Positions 37,848 to 51,100 of a stretch of 64,000 bases of DNA are shown here, in pieces. Each line of letters begins with the position of its first letter. Position 1 is the stretch's first letter. Source of the DNA: Providencia heimbachae ATCC 35613 (GTDB lineage: Bacteria > Pseudomonadota > Gammaproteobacteria > Enterobacterales > Enterobacteriaceae); the NCBI RefSeq assembly GCF_001655055.1, contig NZ_LXEW01000038.1:62001-126000 (forward strand). The letters are read 5' to 3'. The notes beneath the pieces were generated by a model, which saw only the letters and a list, made by a program, of their open reading frames with translations, did not search any database and was not told the DNA's origin. A program made the translations under genes and the position numbers.

Positions 37848-38771
37848 ATGCGGGTTTCACATCTTAATTTTAACCACCTTTACTATTTTTGGCATGTATG
37901 TAAAGAAGGCTCTGTCGTTGGTGCTGCGGAAGCACTTTACCTGACTCCTCAGACGATCACAGGACAAATTAAAGCACTTGAAGAGCGTTTGGGTGGCAAA
38001 TTATTTAAACGGCAAGGGCGAGGTCTGGTACCTTCAGAGCTTGGACAGTTGATCTTCCGCTATGCGGATAAAATGTTCATGCTGAGCCAGGAAATGTTAG
38101 ATATTGTGAACTATAGTCGAGAATCTAATTTACTGTTTGATGTCGGCGTTGCAGATGCACTTTCAAAACGTTTAGTGAGTCGAGTACTCGAAACCGCAGT
38201 GGTTGAGCATGAGCAAATTCATTTACGCTGCTTTGAATCAACCCATGAATTGTTACTCGAGCAATTGAGTCAGCATAAATTGGATATGATTTTATCCGAT
38301 TGCCCAGTGGATTCATCACAGCAAGAAGGGTTGTTCTCGGTAAAATTAGGCGAATGCAGTGTCAGTTTTTTCTGTCGTCAACCAGCACCGAAAAAACCAT
38401 TTCCAGAGTGTTTAGAAGAGCGTCCCTTGCTTATTCCTGGCAGACGTTCAATGTTAGGCCGCCATTTATTAACTTGGATACGCAATAAAAATTTACAAGT
38501 TAAGGTTCTCGGCGAGTTTGATGATGCTGCACTAATGAAAGCATTTGGCATGCATCACGATGCAATATTTGTCGCACCTTCTTTATATGCATTAGATATT
38601 TTTGCGGATAATAAAGTTGAGGAAATAGGGCGATTAGATAATGTAACGGAAGAGTATTATGTTATTTTTGCCGAAAGAATGATCCAGCATCCTGCGGTAC
38701 AAAGAGTCTGTAATAAAGATTTTTCTGAGTTATTTTCAAATCCATTCGATAGTTTAGAACAAAAAGATTAG
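37848..38771 (+). CDS. nhaR: LysR-type transcriptional activator NhaR
   Basis: Sodium-responsive activator of nhaA and osmC. 307 residues: N-terminal winged HTH ([20 protein letters not shown], about 24-43), then the LysR effector domain beginning [18 protein letters not shown]. Very close to E. coli NhaR. ATG 37848 ([14 protein letters not shown]) follows AAGGA at good spacing; an in-frame ATG at 37818 adds ten residues that partly come from the repeat. Terminator shared with rpsT. Confidence 0.95.
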   Translation: MRVSHLNFNHLYYFWHVCKEGSVVGAAEALYLTPQTITGQIKALEERLGGKLFKRQGRGLVPSELGQLIFRYADKMFMLSQEMLDIVNYSRESNLLFDVGVADALSKRLVSRVLETAVVEHEQIHLRCFESTHELLLEQLSQHKLDMILSDCPVDSSQQEGLFSVKLGECSVSFFCRQPAPKKPFPECLEERPLLIPGRRSMLGRHLLTWIRNKNLQVKVLGEFDDAALMKAFGMHHDAIFVAPSLYALDIFADNKVEEIGRLDNVTEEYYVIFAERMIQHPAVQRVCNKDFSELFSNPFDSLEQKD

Positions 38772-38775
38772 CAAA

Positions 38776-38805
38776 CAAAAAAACCGGCCTAAGCCGGTTT
38801 TTTTA
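38776..38805. terminator. Bidirectional terminator between nhaR and rpsT
   Basis: AAAACCGGC-CTAA-GCCGGTTTT with A and T tracts on either side; serves both convergent genes. Confidence 0.9.
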
Positions 38806-38822
38806 GCAATCAAGAAGCTGAA

Positions 38823-39083
38823 TTACATCGCTTTGATTTGAGCAGCTAAGTTAGCTTTATGACGTGCTGCTTTATTCTTGTGGATCAGGCCTTTATTAGC
38901 ATGGCGATCAACAATAGGTTGCATGTCATTGAATGCTTTCTGAGCAGCTTCTTTATCGCCTGCAGCGATAGCTACGTAAACTTTCTTGATAAAAGTACGT
39001 ACCATAGAGCGACGGCTAGCGTTATGCTGGCGACGTTTCTCTGATTGAATGGCACGTTTCTTAGCTGATTTGATATTAGCCAA
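38823..39083 (-). CDS. rpsT: 30S ribosomal protein S20
   Basis: 86 residues, basic, binding 16S rRNA at the base of the 30S subunit. [16 protein letters not shown] opening and [16 protein letters not shown] near the end are diagnostic. The start codon is TTG (39083-39081), as in E. coli rpsT, where the rare UUG is involved in translational autoregulation by S20. GGGAG ribosome-binding site upstream. Divergent from ribF. Confidence 0.97.
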   Translation of the reverse strand: MANIKSAKKRAIQSEKRRQHNASRRSMVRTFIKKVYVAIAAGDKEAAQKAFNDMQPIVDRHANKGLIHKNKAARHKANLAAQIKAM

Positions 39084-39634
39084 GTTCCAACTCCCAAATG
39101 TATTCTATGAGGACAATTCAAAGGTCGAGGAATATGCCCTCTTGCCCTTCATTTGTCAATGGATTTGTGCAAATAAACATCGTGTACTTCGATATTCATG
39201 CGCTGTGAATGGTGCAAGATTCTATCAGCAAATATAAGAAGAATACAGATCTTAGCGTGAAAAAAAGCATAAATGATTGCAGAAAATTAATTACCCTTTG
39301 GCAAAAAATAAATTTCCCAAGGAATTAGTTATCTACCAATCGCGCTTCTGTTCGAAAATAATACGCCATTTGGTTGCTTAGTAAACAATAAATATGTTTA
39401 GCTATAGGGTGCGCTGCTAAAACGATAAAAATTTAATATTTTTAGAGACCTCAGCGTTATTTTGTTGTATTGATAATCCATTGGTTATCCCAACTTTTTT
39501 GATATTTACATGGCACAAGCGAGTATCTGACAAAGCAAATTAGCATAATTGCTTATAATCAGGATAAAATCGGTGGGTAAAATAGTGTAGAGATCAAAAA
39601 AATAGGGTTTAATGAAACCTTTTACGAACTTAGG
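39084..39634. other. Non-coding region between rpsT and ribF
   Basis: About 550 bp of AT-rich DNA containing the rpsT promoter region on the minus strand. I see no gene and no recognisable repeat here. Short in-frame stretches have no ribosome-binding site. Confidence 0.55.
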
Positions 39635-39663
39635 TTAACCTTATGCGTCGTACAAGGTATAAT
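39635..39663 (+). promoter_or_regulatory. Promoter of the ribF-ileS-lspA-fkpB-ispH operon
   Basis: TTAACC (39635-39640), 17-bp spacer and a consensus TATAAT (39658-39663), about 30 bp before the ribF start. Confidence 0.7.
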
Positions 39664-39692
39664 CCTGCAATTTCCTCGGTATTGAGCCTGTT

Positions 39693-40631
39693 ATGGAGCT
39701 AATTCGCGGTATACAAAATATCCGGGCGTGCCATCATGGTTGCGTGCTGACTATTGGTAATTTTGACGGTGTCCACCGTGGGCATCAGGTTTTACTTAAA
39801 AATTTGAAACTTAAGGGTACACAGTTAGGCTTGCCAACTGTGGTGATGATATTTGAACCACAACCCCTTGAGTTTTTTATCGGCGATAAAGCGCCTGCGC
39901 GTTTGACGCGTCTACGAGATAAAGTGAAATATCTTGCAGATAGCGGCGTTGATTATCTTTTATGTGTTGAATTTAACCAGCACTTTGCGTCACTGACACC
40001 CCATGAGTTTGTGTCTGACTTACTGGTTAATAAATTGGGTGTGAAGTACCTTGCGATTGGCGATGATTTCCGTTTTGGAAAAAATCGTATGGGCGATTTC
40101 GCATTCTTGCAGCAAGCGGGTGATAAACTTGGCTTTGAAGTTGCAGATACAGAAAGCTTTTGTGATTCAGGCCTGCGCATTAGCAGTACAGCAATACGTA
40201 AAGCAATTCAGGATAATGACCTCGTATTAGCAGAAAGCTTATTAGGACATCCCTATCGAATTAGTGGGCGTGTTGTACATGGTAATCAGCTTGGGCGAAC
40301 AATTGGTTTTCCGACGGCAAACCTACCGTTAAAACGTTTAGTCACACCGGTTACTGGTGTGTATGCTGTAGAAGTTCATGGTTTAGGGGACAAACCTTTA
40401 CCAGGTGTGGCGAATATTGGCACACGACCGACTGTATCTGGAAAAGGAACGCAGTTAGAAGTCCATCTAATTGATGCCAGTTTAGATTTATATGGGCGTC
40501 ATATTGATGTAGTGTTACGTAAGAAATTGCGTGATGAGCAGCGGTTTGCTTCGTTGGAAGCACTTAAGGAGCAAATTGCTAATGATGTAATTGCAGCAAG
40601 AGAATATCTTACTGCAATAGGAATCAGATAA
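39693..40631 (+). CDS. ribF: Bifunctional riboflavin kinase / FAD synthetase RibF
   Basis: Makes FMN from riboflavin, then FAD. 312 residues: N-terminal nucleotidyltransferase with GNFDGVHRGH (22-31) and RISSTAIRKAI, then the C-terminal flavokinase with GRTIGFPTANLPL and PGVANIGTRPTV. First gene of the conserved ribF-ileS-lspA-fkpB-ispH operon; ileS follows 28 nt later. Promoter with TATAAT just upstream. Confidence 0.96.
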   Translation: MELIRGIQNIRACHHGCVLTIGNFDGVHRGHQVLLKNLKLKGTQLGLPTVVMIFEPQPLEFFIGDKAPARLTRLRDKVKYLADSGVDYLLCVEFNQHFASLTPHEFVSDLLVNKLGVKYLAIGDDFRFGKNRMGDFAFLQQAGDKLGFEVADTESFCDSGLRISSTAIRKAIQDNDLVLAESLLGHPYRISGRVVHGNQLGRTIGFPTANLPLKRLVTPVTGVYAVEVHGLGDKPLPGVANIGTRPTVSGKGTQLEVHLIDASLDLYGRHIDVVLRKKLRDEQRFASLEALKEQIANDVIAAREYLTAIGIR

Positions 40632-40659
40632 TTTAGCGGAAAATTGGAACTGAGAATCG

Positions 40660-43470
40660 ATGAGTGACTATAAAAATACCCTGAATCTACCAGAAACAGG
40701 GTTCCCAATGCGTGGCGATCTCGCTAAACGCGAACCACAGATGTTAGAGCGCTGGAACAAAGAAGGTTTGTATCAAGCGATCCGTAAAGCAAAATCGGGC
40801 AAGAAAACGTTTATTCTGCACGATGGCCCTCCGTATGCTAACGGCAGTATTCATATTGGTCACTCAGTAAACAAAATTCTCAAAGATATTATTATCAAAT
40901 CGAAAGGGTTGTCGGGCTATGACTCCCCTTATATCCCCGGTTGGGATTGCCATGGCTTACCGATTGAACACAAAGTTGAACAAATCGTTGGTAAACCGGG
41001 TGAAAAAGTTTCTGCCGCTGAATTTCGTGCACAATGTCGTCAATACGCTAAAGAGCAAATTGAAGGGCAAAAAGCAGATTTTATCCGTTTGGGTGTTTTA
41101 GGTGAGTGGGATAAACCTTACCTAACGATGGATTTTAAAACTGAAGCGCACATCATCAGAGCATTGGCTAAGACTATTGCTAATGGTCACCTTGTAAAAG
41201 GTGCTAAGCCTGTACACTGGTGTACAGCTTGTGGTTCTTCGTTGGCGGAAGCTGAAGTTGAATACTACGACAAAACATCACCTTCTATCTATGTTCGCTT
41301 TCCTGCAGTAGATGGCAAGGCCGTATGTGAAAAATTTGGTGTGGCTAGCGATAAAGTTCCTTCATTAGTGATTTGGACAACGACACCGTGGACATTACCC
41401 GCTAACCGTGCAATTTCCTTGAACCCAGAATTTAAATACAGTCTGGTGCAAGCTAATGGTGAATTGTCTATCCTCGCGGCTGATCTTGTTGAAGAAGTCA
41501 TGAAAACAGTAGGGATCACCTCTTGGGAAATCCTTGGTGAATGCGAAGGTAGCGTACTTGAATTATTACGTTTCCAACATCCGTTCATGGGCTTTGATGT
41601 TCCGGCGATCCTTGGTGATCACGTAACATTAGATGCAGGTACAGGTGCGGTACACACTGCGCCAGGCCACGGTCCAGAAGACTATGTGGTTGGTCAAAAA
41701 TACGGTTTGGAAACGGCAAATCCGGTTGGACCTAATGGCTGTTTCTTGCCAGATACTTATCCTACATTGGATGGTATGTTTATTTTTAAAGCTAACGATG
41801 TGATTGTTGAGTTGCTAAACGAAAAAGGTGCACTGCTGTATAAGCAAGCAATTTCTCATAGCTACCCATGCTGCTGGCGCCACAAAACACCGGTTATTTT
41901 CCGTGCGACACCACAGTGGTTTATTGGCATGGACAAAAATGGTCTGCGTGAACAATCGCTAAAAGAGATTGATATTGTACAGTGGATCCCCGGCTGGGGG
42001 CGTGCACGTATCGAATCCATGGTTGAAAACCGTCCAGACTGGTGTATTTCTCGTCAACGCACTTGGGGTACCCCAATGTCGTTGTTCGTGCATAAAGACA
42101 CCGAAGAATTACATCCTCGCACATTAGAGTTGATGGAAGAAGTCGCTAAGCGTGTTGAGGTTGATGGAATTCAAGCATGGTGGGATCTTGATCCTGCTGA
42201 GCTATTAGGTGATGAAGCCGAAATTTATCGTAAAGTCCCAGATACACTGGATGTGTGGTTTGATTCAGGTTCAACTCACTTTGCAGTGGTTGATCAACGA
42301 CCTGAGTTCCACGGTAATTCAGCTGATATGTATCTTGAAGGTTCGGATCAGCATCGTGGTTGGTTTATGTCATCTCTGATGCTTTCAACAGCAATGAAAG
42401 GTAAAGCCCCTTATCGCCAAGTTCTGACTCATGGTTTTACCGTGGATGGTCAAGGCCGTAAGATGTCTAAATCACTCGGTAATACGGTTAGCCCACAAGA
42501 TGTTATGAATAAGCTAGGTGCTGATATCCTACGCTTATGGGTTGCTTCGACGGACTATACGGGTGAGATTGCTGTTTCTGATGAAATCTTGAAACGTGCA
42601 GCAGACTCTTATCGTCGTATTCGTAATACCGCCCGCTTCTTCTTGGCGAACCTAAATGGTTTCAATCCTGAAACGGATATGGTTAAGCCTGAAGATATGG
42701 TGGTGTTAGATAGATGGGCAGTAGGACGTGCATTAGAAGCACAAAAAGAGATAGCCAAAGCGTATGATGAATACGATTTTCTTTCGGTTGTTCAGCGCTT
42801 AATGCATTTTTGTTCAATCGAAATGGGCTCTTTCTACCTCGATATCATCAAAGATCGTCAGTATACAGCGAAAAGTGATAGCCTTGCGCGTCGTAGCTGC
42901 CAAACTGCACTGTTCCACATCGTAGAAGCGTTGGTTCGTTGGATTGCACCTGTACTTTCGTTCACTTCAGATGAAATTTGGAATGAACTACCGGGTAAAC
43001 GCGCGAAGTTTGTGCTTACGGAAGAATGGTATGAGGGCTTGTTTAGTTTAGATGCATCAGAAGAAATGAACGATAGCTTCTGGGGTGAACTGCTTGCTGT
43101 ACGTAGTGAAGTGAATAAAGTCTTAGAGCAAGCACGTACCGATAAACACATTGGTGGTTCATTGGAAGCGGCAGTTACTTTGTATGCTGATAAAGAATTA
43201 GCTAACAAACTCAATTGCTTAGGCGATGAATTACGTTTTGTTCTTTTGACTTCACAAACGTCAGTAGCAGATATAGCTAACGCTCCGGCAGATGCGGTGC
43301 AGAGTGAACTTAAAGGACTGAAGATCACCTTTAGTAAAGCTGAAGGTGAAAAATGTCCTCGTTGCTGGCATTATGCAAGTGATATCGGCTCAGTGGCAGC
43401 GCAGCCAGATGTTTGTGGCCGTTGTGTTACAAACGTAGCCGGTGACGGCGAAGTCCGTAAGTTTGCTTAA
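40660..43470 (+). CDS. ileS: Isoleucyl-tRNA synthetase
   Basis: Class Ia aminoacyl-tRNA synthetase with post-transfer editing. 936 residues: HIGH at 65-68 ([12 protein letters not shown]), CP1 editing domain around [19 protein letters not shown] in [10 protein letters not shown], and a C-terminal zinc knuckle (CPRCWH ... CGRC). Length matches E. coli (938). The eukaryote-like mupirocin-resistant type is longer and differently organised; this is the ordinary bacterial type. The stop overlaps the lspA start (TAATG). Confidence 0.98.
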   Translation: MSDYKNTLNLPETGFPMRGDLAKREPQMLERWNKEGLYQAIRKAKSGKKTFILHDGPPYANGSIHIGHSVNKILKDIIIKSKGLSGYDSPYIPGWDCHGLPIEHKVEQIVGKPGEKVSAAEFRAQCRQYAKEQIEGQKADFIRLGVLGEWDKPYLTMDFKTEAHIIRALAKTIANGHLVKGAKPVHWCTACGSSLAEAEVEYYDKTSPSIYVRFPAVDGKAVCEKFGVASDKVPSLVIWTTTPWTLPANRAISLNPEFKYSLVQANGELSILAADLVEEVMKTVGITSWEILGECEGSVLELLRFQHPFMGFDVPAILGDHVTLDAGTGAVHTAPGHGPEDYVVGQKYGLETANPVGPNGCFLPDTYPTLDGMFIFKANDVIVELLNEKGALLYKQAISHSYPCCWRHKTPVIFRATPQWFIGMDKNGLREQSLKEIDIVQWIPGWGRARIESMVENRPDWCISRQRTWGTPMSLFVHKDTEELHPRTLELMEEVAKRVEVDGIQAWWDLDPAELLGDEAEIYRKVPDTLDVWFDSGSTHFAVVDQRPEFHGNSADMYLEGSDQHRGWFMSSLMLSTAMKGKAPYRQVLTHGFTVDGQGRKMSKSLGNTVSPQDVMNKLGADILRLWVASTDYTGEIAVSDEILKRAADSYRRIRNTARFFLANLNGFNPETDMVKPEDMVVLDRWAVGRALEAQKEIAKAYDEYDFLSVVQRLMHFCSIEMGSFYLDIIKDRQYTAKSDSLARRSCQTALFHIVEALVRWIAPVLSFTSDEIWNELPGKRAKFVLTEEWYEGLFSLDASEEMNDSFWGELLAVRSEVNKVLEQARTDKHIGGSLEAAVTLYADKELANKLNCLGDELRFVLLTSQTSVADIANAPADAVQSELKGLKITFSKAEGEKCPRCWHYASDIGSVAAQPDVCGRCVTNVAGDGEVRKFA

Positions 43471-43973
43471 TGAAGACGCCTATCTGCTCTACCGGTTTGC
43501 GTTGGATATGGTTAACCATTGTGATTATCGTGGCAGATTTAGGGATCAAACAATTAGTTTTGAGAGACCTGAATCTGTACGAGCCGCATCCGATTATGCC
43601 ATTTTTTAACATAATGTATGCGCAAAATTTTGGTGCAGCATTTAGTTTCTTGGCAGATGAAGGGGGCTGGCAGCGTTGGTTCTTTGCGGGTATCGCGATT
43701 GCGATTTCAATTATCTTAATGGTAATGATGTACCGTCAAAGTGCACAGAAACGCTTGAGCAACATTGCTTATGCACTCATTATTGGCGGCGCAATTGGTA
43801 ATTTATGTGATCGCCTCGTGCATGGCTTCGTTGTCGATTATCTTGATTTTTATGTCGGTAATTGGCATTGGCCAACCTTTAATCTTGCGGACATGGCAAT
43901 CTGTATTGGTGCTGCTTTAGTTATTTTTGAAGGCTTCTTGCCGGATAAGCCAAAGCAAGAAAATGCTAAGTAA
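43470..43973 (+). CDS. lspA: Lipoprotein signal peptidase LspA
   Basis: Inner-membrane aspartic peptidase (signal peptidase II) that cleaves prolipoproteins after lipid attachment. 167 residues, four TM helices. The catalytic Asp pair is D114 in GNLCDR and D141 in FNLAD, with [11 protein letters not shown] as the third conserved block. Translation is probably coupled to ileS through the TAATG overlap. A hairpin (44009) separates it from fkpB. Confidence 0.96.
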   Translation: MKTPICSTGLRWIWLTIVIIVADLGIKQLVLRDLNLYEPHPIMPFFNIMYAQNFGAAFSFLADEGGWQRWFFAGIAIAISIILMVMMYRQSAQKRLSNIAYALIIGGAIGNLCDRLVHGFVVDYLDFYVGNWHWPTFNLADMAICIGAALVIFEGFLPDKPKQENAK

Positions 43974-44008
43974 ATTGGTAACACAATAGGTTACAATGCA
44001 ATATCTCA

Positions 44009-44036
44009 CAGCCCAGATTTTTCTGGGCTGAATTTT
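44009..44036 (+). terminator. Hairpin between lspA and fkpB (possible partial terminator)
   Basis: CAGCCCAGA / TCTGGGCTG arms followed by AATTTTA. The short U-poor tail suggests attenuation or message processing inside the operon rather than full termination. Confidence 0.5.
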
Positions 44037-44059
44037 ATGACAGAAAATAGGTTTGATTT

Positions 44060-44530
44060 ATGTCTACTCAAATACAGCCACAGAGCTCTGTTTTACTCCA
44101 CTTCACTCTGAAATTAGAAGATGGCTCAACGGCAGACTCTTCACTCGCACAAGGTAAGCCTACGCTGTTTGTTTTAGGGAATGATTCTCTATCGCCAGAA
44201 CTCGAGGCACAACTTTTAGGGTTAAGCGAAGGTGAAAAGAAAAATTTCTCACTACCTGGCGATACTGTTTTTGGTAAGCATAATCCCGACCTAGTTCAAT
44301 ATTTCTCATTGCGTGATTTTACTGAAACAGGTATTCCTGAAATTGGCACAATTATGCTATTTTCCGCGATGAATGGCAGTGAAATGCCCGGTGTTGTAAA
44401 ATCAATAGAGGGTGAATCAATTACGGTTGATTTTAATCACCCACTTGCAGAGCAGCAAATCAGCTTTGAAATTGAAGTGCTTGAAGTAGACCCGCAATTG
44501 GAGAGTCACAATGCAAATATTAATGGCTAA
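44060..44530 (+). CDS. fkpB: FKBP-type peptidyl-prolyl isomerase FkpB (SlpA)
   Basis: 156-residue SlyD-like FKBP with an inserted IF chaperone domain. [18 protein letters not shown] and [19 protein letters not shown] are typical. E. coli SlpA is about 149 residues and is a ribosome-associated folding helper. The last 20 nt overlap the start of ispH in another frame. Operon position matches E. coli. Confidence 0.94.
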   Translation: MSTQIQPQSSVLLHFTLKLEDGSTADSSLAQGKPTLFVLGNDSLSPELEAQLLGLSEGEKKNFSLPGDTVFGKHNPDLVQYFSLRDFTETGIPEIGTIMLFSAMNGSEMPGVVKSIEGESITVDFNHPLAEQQISFEIEVLEVDPQLESHNANING

Positions 44531-45464
44531 TCCTCGTGGATTTTGTGCGGGTGTAGACCGTGCAATTAGTATTGTAGAAAGAGCCCTTGAAATTTATGGT
44601 GCGCCTATTTATGTTCGACATGAAGTGGTTCATAACCGCTATGTGGTGGATGATTTACGTCAACGTGGTGCTATTTTTATTGAAGAAATTTCAGAGGTTC
44701 CAGATGGCTCAATCCTTATTTTTTCTGCTCATGGTGTCTCTCAAGCCATTCGCCAAGAAGCACGTTCTCGTGATTTAACCATGCTATTTGATGCGACTTG
44801 CCCATTGGTGACGAAAGTTCATATGGAAGTTGCAAGAGCAAGCCGGAAAGGCAAAGAGGCCATTTTAATTGGCCACGCAGGGCATCCTGAAGTTGAAGGT
44901 ACCATGGGGCAATACAGTAACCCTGAAGGGGGAATGTATCTTGTCGAAAGCCCTGAAGATGTTTGGAAGCTTGAAGTTAAAGACGAAAATAATTTGCGTT
45001 TTATGACTCAAACAACCCTTTCTGTGGATGATACTTCGGATGTGATTGATGCTTTGACTACCCGCTTCCCTAGCATTGTAGGACCACGTAAAGACGATAT
45101 TTGCTACGCCACAACCAACCGACAAGAAGCAGCAAGAGAATTAGCAGAACGAGCGGATATTGTATTGGTTGTTGGTTCTAAAAATTCGTCAAATTCTAAT
45201 CGTTTAGCTGAATTAGCCTCTAGAATGCAAAAACCAGCTTATCTGATTGATGGTGCTGAAGATATCAAAACACAATGGCTGGAAGGTAAGCAAATTATTG
45301 GCTTAACGGCAGGGGCATCAGCTCCTGATATTTTAGTCCGCCAAGTGATTGATAGATTAAAAGAACTAGGTGCAGATTCTGTAGTTGAACTGCAAGGACG
45401 CGAAGAAAACATCGTGTTTGAAGTCCCTAAAGAATTACGTGTAGACGTTAAAGAAATTAACTAA
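44511..45464 (+). CDS. ispH: 4-hydroxy-3-methylbut-2-enyl diphosphate reductase IspH
   Basis: Last enzyme of the MEP isoprenoid pathway; an iron-sulphur enzyme making IPP and DMAPP. 317 residues with the three cluster cysteines C12 ([11 protein letters not shown]), C96 ([12 protein letters not shown]) and C197 ([11 protein letters not shown]). VVHNRYVV and [14 protein letters not shown] supply substrate-binding His. Overlaps fkpB; terminator at 45488. Confidence 0.97.
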   Translation: MQILMANPRGFCAGVDRAISIVERALEIYGAPIYVRHEVVHNRYVVDDLRQRGAIFIEEISEVPDGSILIFSAHGVSQAIRQEARSRDLTMLFDATCPLVTKVHMEVARASRKGKEAILIGHAGHPEVEGTMGQYSNPEGGMYLVESPEDVWKLEVKDENNLRFMTQTTLSVDDTSDVIDALTTRFPSIVGPRKDDICYATTNRQEAARELAERADIVLVVGSKNSSNSNRLAELASRMQKPAYLIDGAEDIKTQWLEGKQIIGLTAGASAPDILVRQVIDRLKELGADSVVELQGREENIVFEVPKELRVDVKEIN

Positions 45465-45487
45465 ATACACAGAAGTACCATGGTAAT

Positions 45488-45519
45488 CGCCATTTTTGTT
45501 TTGTGAAATGGCGTTTTTT
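45488..45519 (+). terminator. Terminator of the ribF-ispH operon
   Basis: CGCCATTT / AAATGGCG arms (45488-45495, 45506-45513) and six T. Confidence 0.85.
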
Positions 45520-45754
45520 CCCCAATTTATTCCTTTCTAACAACTTTTTCTGATAATCATTCCTCTTTCTACGTTTTTGTTAATAACTCAAGATTACTAC
45601 TAGCAGAACATCATTATGATGGTTAATCTGTACATATTAGTCATGTTTCAAGTTATATGGACTGAGTCGCTATATTCATTGAATTAGGTCGTTTAGATAA
45701 TTCTAGTTTATAGGGTTTGGTCGTCATTTTTGCATCAAAATTATTAAGGGATAA

Positions 45755-46579
<825 letters not shown>

Positions 46580-46972
46580 TTTTATTATAAAATAAACTGA
46601 TTTAAATCAGGGTGATAAATATAATTACTCTGATTGTTCTTTCTTTGGATTATTTTTGTGGCTTAAGCCTTGTTTTTTGTATTTATCTGTGTTTTATCCC
46701 TCCTTTTTTTAGATAATTATACTTTATTCTCATTTTTAACTGCGTTATTATAAAATAATCACTTATCTTACTTTGCAATCGATTACTTAGTACATATGAT
46801 GACTATTTTTACCGGTCATTGCCATTTAAATGGGGTAAGCAAGTAAAAAAGTAAGATAAATGTGTAAAAAATGAATTTTTTTCTAGACAAGACCTCATCA
46901 CATCATTAGAATGCGCGCAATTTGCCAAAAATTGATTAAAAACTCATTTTGGCATTGATTTAGATCGCAAAA
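46580..46972. other. dapB-carA intergenic region
   Basis: About 390 bp of T-rich DNA without a gene. It should hold the upstream carAB promoter, which in E. coli responds to pyrimidines; I cannot place it with confidence. TTGGCATTGATTTAGATCGC (46949 onward) precedes the ARG boxes and could include a -35. Confidence 0.5.
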
Positions 46973-47011
46973 TCTGAATTAATATGCAGTAATTATGATT
47001 TAATATTCTCT
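46973..47011 (+). promoter_or_regulatory. Tandem ARG boxes (ArgR operator) upstream of carA
   Basis: Two 18-bp sites, TCTGAATTAATATGCAGT (46973-46990) and TATGATTTAATATTCTCT (46994-47011), separated by the canonical 3 bp. They match the TGAATwwwwATTCA core with one and two mismatches. Arginine repression of the downstream car promoter is expected. Confidence 0.8.
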
Positions 47012-47021
47012 GGAGGATGTT

Positions 47022-48185
47022 TTGATAAAGTCAGCTATATTGGTCCTGGAAGACGGGACCCAATTCCACGGGCGTGCCATCGGTGCAGAAGGTGCAGCAG
47101 TTGGAGAAGTCGTTTTCAATACATCAATGACCGGTTATCAAGAAATAATTACAGACCCTTCCTATTCCCGCCAAATTGTTACTCTTACTTATCCCCATAT
47201 TGGTAATGTCGGCACAAATGCTGATGACGAAGAATCCCCAAATGTACATGCTCAAGGTTTGATCATTCGCGACTTACCTTTGGTTTACAGTAATTTTCGT
47301 GGGAAAGAAGGTTTATCGGAATATCTAAAACGTCATAACGTCGTTGCGATTGCAGATATCGATACTCGCAAGCTAACTCGCTTGTTAAGAGAAAAAGGCG
47401 CACAGAACGGTTGTATTATCGCGGGAGATAGCCCAGATGTTGCGCTTGCACAGGAAAAAGCACGTGCATTCACAGGATTAAATGGTTTAGATTTGGCAAA
47501 AGAAGTCTGCACAAAAGAAATTTATAGCTGGACACAAAATTCTTGGAATCTCGATGATGGGCAACAAGCAGCGAAAAATGCAGAAGAACTACCGCTTCAT
47601 GTTGTCGCTTATGACTTCGGTGCAAAACGCAATATTCTAAGAATGCTTGTTGACCGCGGTTGCCGTTTAACGGTTGTGCCTGCAACAACGCCTGCCGAAA
47701 CAGTATTAGCGATGGAGCCAGATGGCATTTTCTTATCTAACGGTCCGGGTGACCCAGCTCCTTGTGATTATGCTATCAATGCAATCCAACAGTTTTTAGA
47801 AACAGAAATTCCGGTATTTGGTATCTGCTTAGGTCACCAATTATTGGCACTGGCGAGTGGTGCAAATACAATTAAAATGAAATTTGGTCATCACGGTGCT
47901 AACCACCCAGTAAAAGATTTAGATAAAGACGTTGTGATGATTACAGCGCAAAACCATGGTTTTGCCGTTGATGAGTCAACATTACCCGATACATTGCGTG
48001 TGACACACAAATCATTGTTTGATGGAACGTTACAAGGTATTCATCGTACAGATAAGCCAGCATTCAGTTTCCAAGGCCACCCAGAAGCAAGTTCAGGGCC
48101 TCATGATGCTGCGAACTTATTCGATCATTTCATCGATTTGATTAACGAATATCGCCAAAACACACCACGTCAAAACGTACAATAA
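47022..48185 (+). CDS. carA: Carbamoyl-phosphate synthase small subunit
   Basis: Glutaminase subunit feeding ammonia to CarB for arginine and pyrimidine synthesis. 387 residues: N-terminal CarA domain ([20 protein letters not shown]), then class I glutamine amidotransferase with Cys in [10 protein letters not shown] and the His-Glu pair in FQGHPEAS. The start is TTG at 47022, preceded by GGAGG; E. coli carA likewise begins with TTG. carB follows 14 nt later. Confidence 0.97.
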   Translation: MIKSAILVLEDGTQFHGRAIGAEGAAVGEVVFNTSMTGYQEIITDPSYSRQIVTLTYPHIGNVGTNADDEESPNVHAQGLIIRDLPLVYSNFRGKEGLSEYLKRHNVVAIADIDTRKLTRLLREKGAQNGCIIAGDSPDVALAQEKARAFTGLNGLDLAKEVCTKEIYSWTQNSWNLDDGQQAAKNAEELPLHVVAYDFGAKRNILRMLVDRGCRLTVVPATTPAETVLAMEPDGIFLSNGPGDPAPCDYAINAIQQFLETEIPVFGICLGHQLLALASGANTIKMKFGHHGANHPVKDLDKDVVMITAQNHGFAVDESTLPDTLRVTHKSLFDGTLQGIHRTDKPAFSFQGHPEASSGPHDAANLFDHFIDLINEYRQNTPRQNVQ

Positions 48186-48199
48186 TCGGGAGCAAAAAA

Positions 48200-51100
48200 A
48201 TGGGAAAACGTACAGATATAAAAAGCATCCTGATTTTAGGTGCAGGCCCAATCGTTATCGGTCAAGCATGTGAGTTCGACTATTCTGGTGCTCAAGCCTG
48301 TAAAGCATTACGCGAAGAAGGCTATCGCGTTATTTTGGTAAACTCGAACCCTGCCACCATCATGACTGACCCTGAGATGGCAGATGCGACTTACATTGAA
48401 CCCATTCATTGGGAAGTTGTACGTAAAATCATTGAAAAAGAGCGCCCAGATGCTGTTTTACCGACAATGGGTGGGCAAACTGCGCTGAACTGTGCATTAG
48501 AACTTGAACGCCAAGGTGTCCTTGCCGAATTTGGCGTGACCATGATTGGTGCCACTGCTGATGCAATTGATAAAGCAGAAGACCGTCAACGTTTTGATAA
48601 AGCGATGAAAAAAATCGGTTTAGGGACGGCGCGTTCCGGCTTTGCTCACAATATGGAAGAAGCCTATGCCGTCGCTGATGATGTGGGCTTTCCTTGTATC
48701 ATTCGCCCCTCATTTACCATGGGCGGAAGCGGCGGCGGTATCGCTTACAATCGTGAAGAATTTGAAGAAATTTGTACTCGTGGGCTCGACTTATCGCCTA
48801 CCAATGAATTGTTAATTGATGAATCATTGATTGGTTGGAAAGAGTATGAAATGGAAGTCGTTCGTGACAAAAATGATAACTGTATTATCGTTTGTTCGAT
48901 CGAAAACTTTGATGCGATGGGGATCCACACCGGTGACTCAATTACGGTTGCGCCAGCACAGACTCTGACTGACAAAGAGTATCAAATTATGCGTGATGCT
49001 TCGATGGCGGTATTGCGTGAAATCGGAGTGGAAACGGGGGGATCTAACGTCCAGTTCTCTGTTAACCCAAAAGATGGTCGCCTGATTGTTATCGAAATGA
49101 ACCCGCGGGTTTCGCGCTCTTCGGCTCTCGCATCTAAAGCGACAGGTTTCCCGATTGCAAAAATTGCCGCAAAATTGGCGGTAGGATATACCCTTGATGA
49201 GCTGATGAATGATATTACAGGTGGTCGCACACCTGCCTCATTTGAGCCGTCAATTGACTATGTTGTCACTAAAATCCCTCGTTTTAACTTTGAAAAATTT
49301 GCAGGAACGAATGATCGTCTGACAACCCAAATGAAATCCGTAGGGGAAGTCATGGCGATTGGCCGTACTTTCCAAGAGTCGATGCAAAAAGCATTACGCG
49401 GTCTCGAAGTGGGGGCAACAGGTTTCGACCCTAAAGTGAATCAAGACGATCCTGAAGCATTAACACGTATTCGCCGTGAGCTGAAAGAAGCAGGGGCAGA
49501 GCGTATTTGGTATGTTGCCGATGCTTTCCGTGCAGGATTATCCGTTGATGGTATTTTTAATTTAACGAATATTGACCGTTGGTTCTTAGTCCAAATTGAA
49601 GAACTGGTTCGCCTTGAAGAACAGGTTGCCGAGCAAGGTATTAATGGACTGACTAAAGACTTCTTACGTGCACTTAAACGTAAAGGTTTTTCTGATGAGC
49701 GCCTTGCTAAACTTGTTGGTGTATCAGAAGCTGAATTACGTAAATTGCGCCAAGGGTATGATTTGCACCCAGTTTATAAGCGTGTTGATACCTGCGCTGC
49801 TGAATTCGCTACCGATACCGCTTATATGTATTCCACTTATGAAGATGAGTGTGAATCAAACCCTAACAATGATAAGCCAAAAGTGATGGTGTTAGGCGGT
49901 GGACCAAACCGTATCGGGCAAGGCATTGAGTTTGACTACTGCTGTGTCCATGCATCTCTGGCGCTACGTGAAGACGGTTATGAAACCATCATGGTTAACT
50001 GTAACCCTGAAACCGTATCGACGGATTATGATACCTCGGATCGCCTCTATTTTGAGCCTGTTACCCTCGAAGATGTTTTAGAAATTGTTCGTATTGAACA
50101 GCCTAAAGGTGTGATTGTGCAATATGGTGGCCAGACACCATTGAAGCTTGCGAGAGCGCTTGAAGCTGCGGGGGTTCCTATTATTGGTACTAGTCCTGAT
50201 GCCATCGACCGCGCCGAAGACCGTGAGCGTTTCCAACAAGCAGTTAATCGCCTAAACCTTAAACAGCCCAAAAATGCCACGGTAGCAACGATAGAACAAG
50301 CTGTTGAGAAAGCCGTAGGAATTGGTTATCCGCTGGTAGTGCGTCCATCGTATGTTCTCGGTGGTCGGGCAATGGAAATCGTTTACGATGAAATCGATTT
50401 ACGTCGCTACTTCCAAAATGCGGTGAGTGTCTCGAATGATGCGCCTGTGCTACTGGATCGCTTTTTAGATGATGCGATTGAAGTGGATGTTGATGCTATT
50501 TGTGACGGTGAGATGGTATTGATTGGCGGCATTATGGAGCACATCGAGCAAGCCGGTGTTCACTCAGGTGACTCGGCGTGTTCATTACCTGCTTATACAC
50601 TTAGCCAAGAAATTCAAGATGTAATGCGTGAGCAAGTACGTAACTTAGCTTTCGAACTGCGTGTGCGTGGTTTGATGAACGTACAATTTGCGGTGAAAAA
50701 TAACGAAGTATATCTGATTGAAGTAAACCCTCGAGCTGCAAGAACCGTCCCTTTTGTATCGAAAGCGACAGGTGTCCAGTTAGCGAAAGTTGCTGCCCGA
50801 GTGATGGTTGGCCAAACGCTGACACAACAAGGCGTTACAAAAGAAGTTATCCCTCCTTACTATTCAGTGAAAGAGGTGGTTTTACCGTTTAATAAATTCC
50901 AAGGTGTAGATCCCATTCTTGGGCCTGAAATGCGTTCTACGGGTGAAGTGATGGGTGTCGGCCGCACTTTTGCAGAAGCGTTTGCTAAAGCCATGTTAGG
51001 CAGTAGCTCGACCATGAAAAAGTCAGGTCGTGCGCTATTATCTGTGCGTGAAGGCGATAAAACCCGCGTAGTTGATTTAGCCGCTAAGCTGCTAAAACAC

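Noticed and set aside
42858-43328. 156-codon minus-strand ORF within ileS
   Set aside because: Shadow ORF opposite a conserved synthetase.
45651-45720. Possible ERIC relic before dapB (CATGTTTCAAGTTATATGG)
   Set aside because: Only one short end-like word; not enough to call an element.
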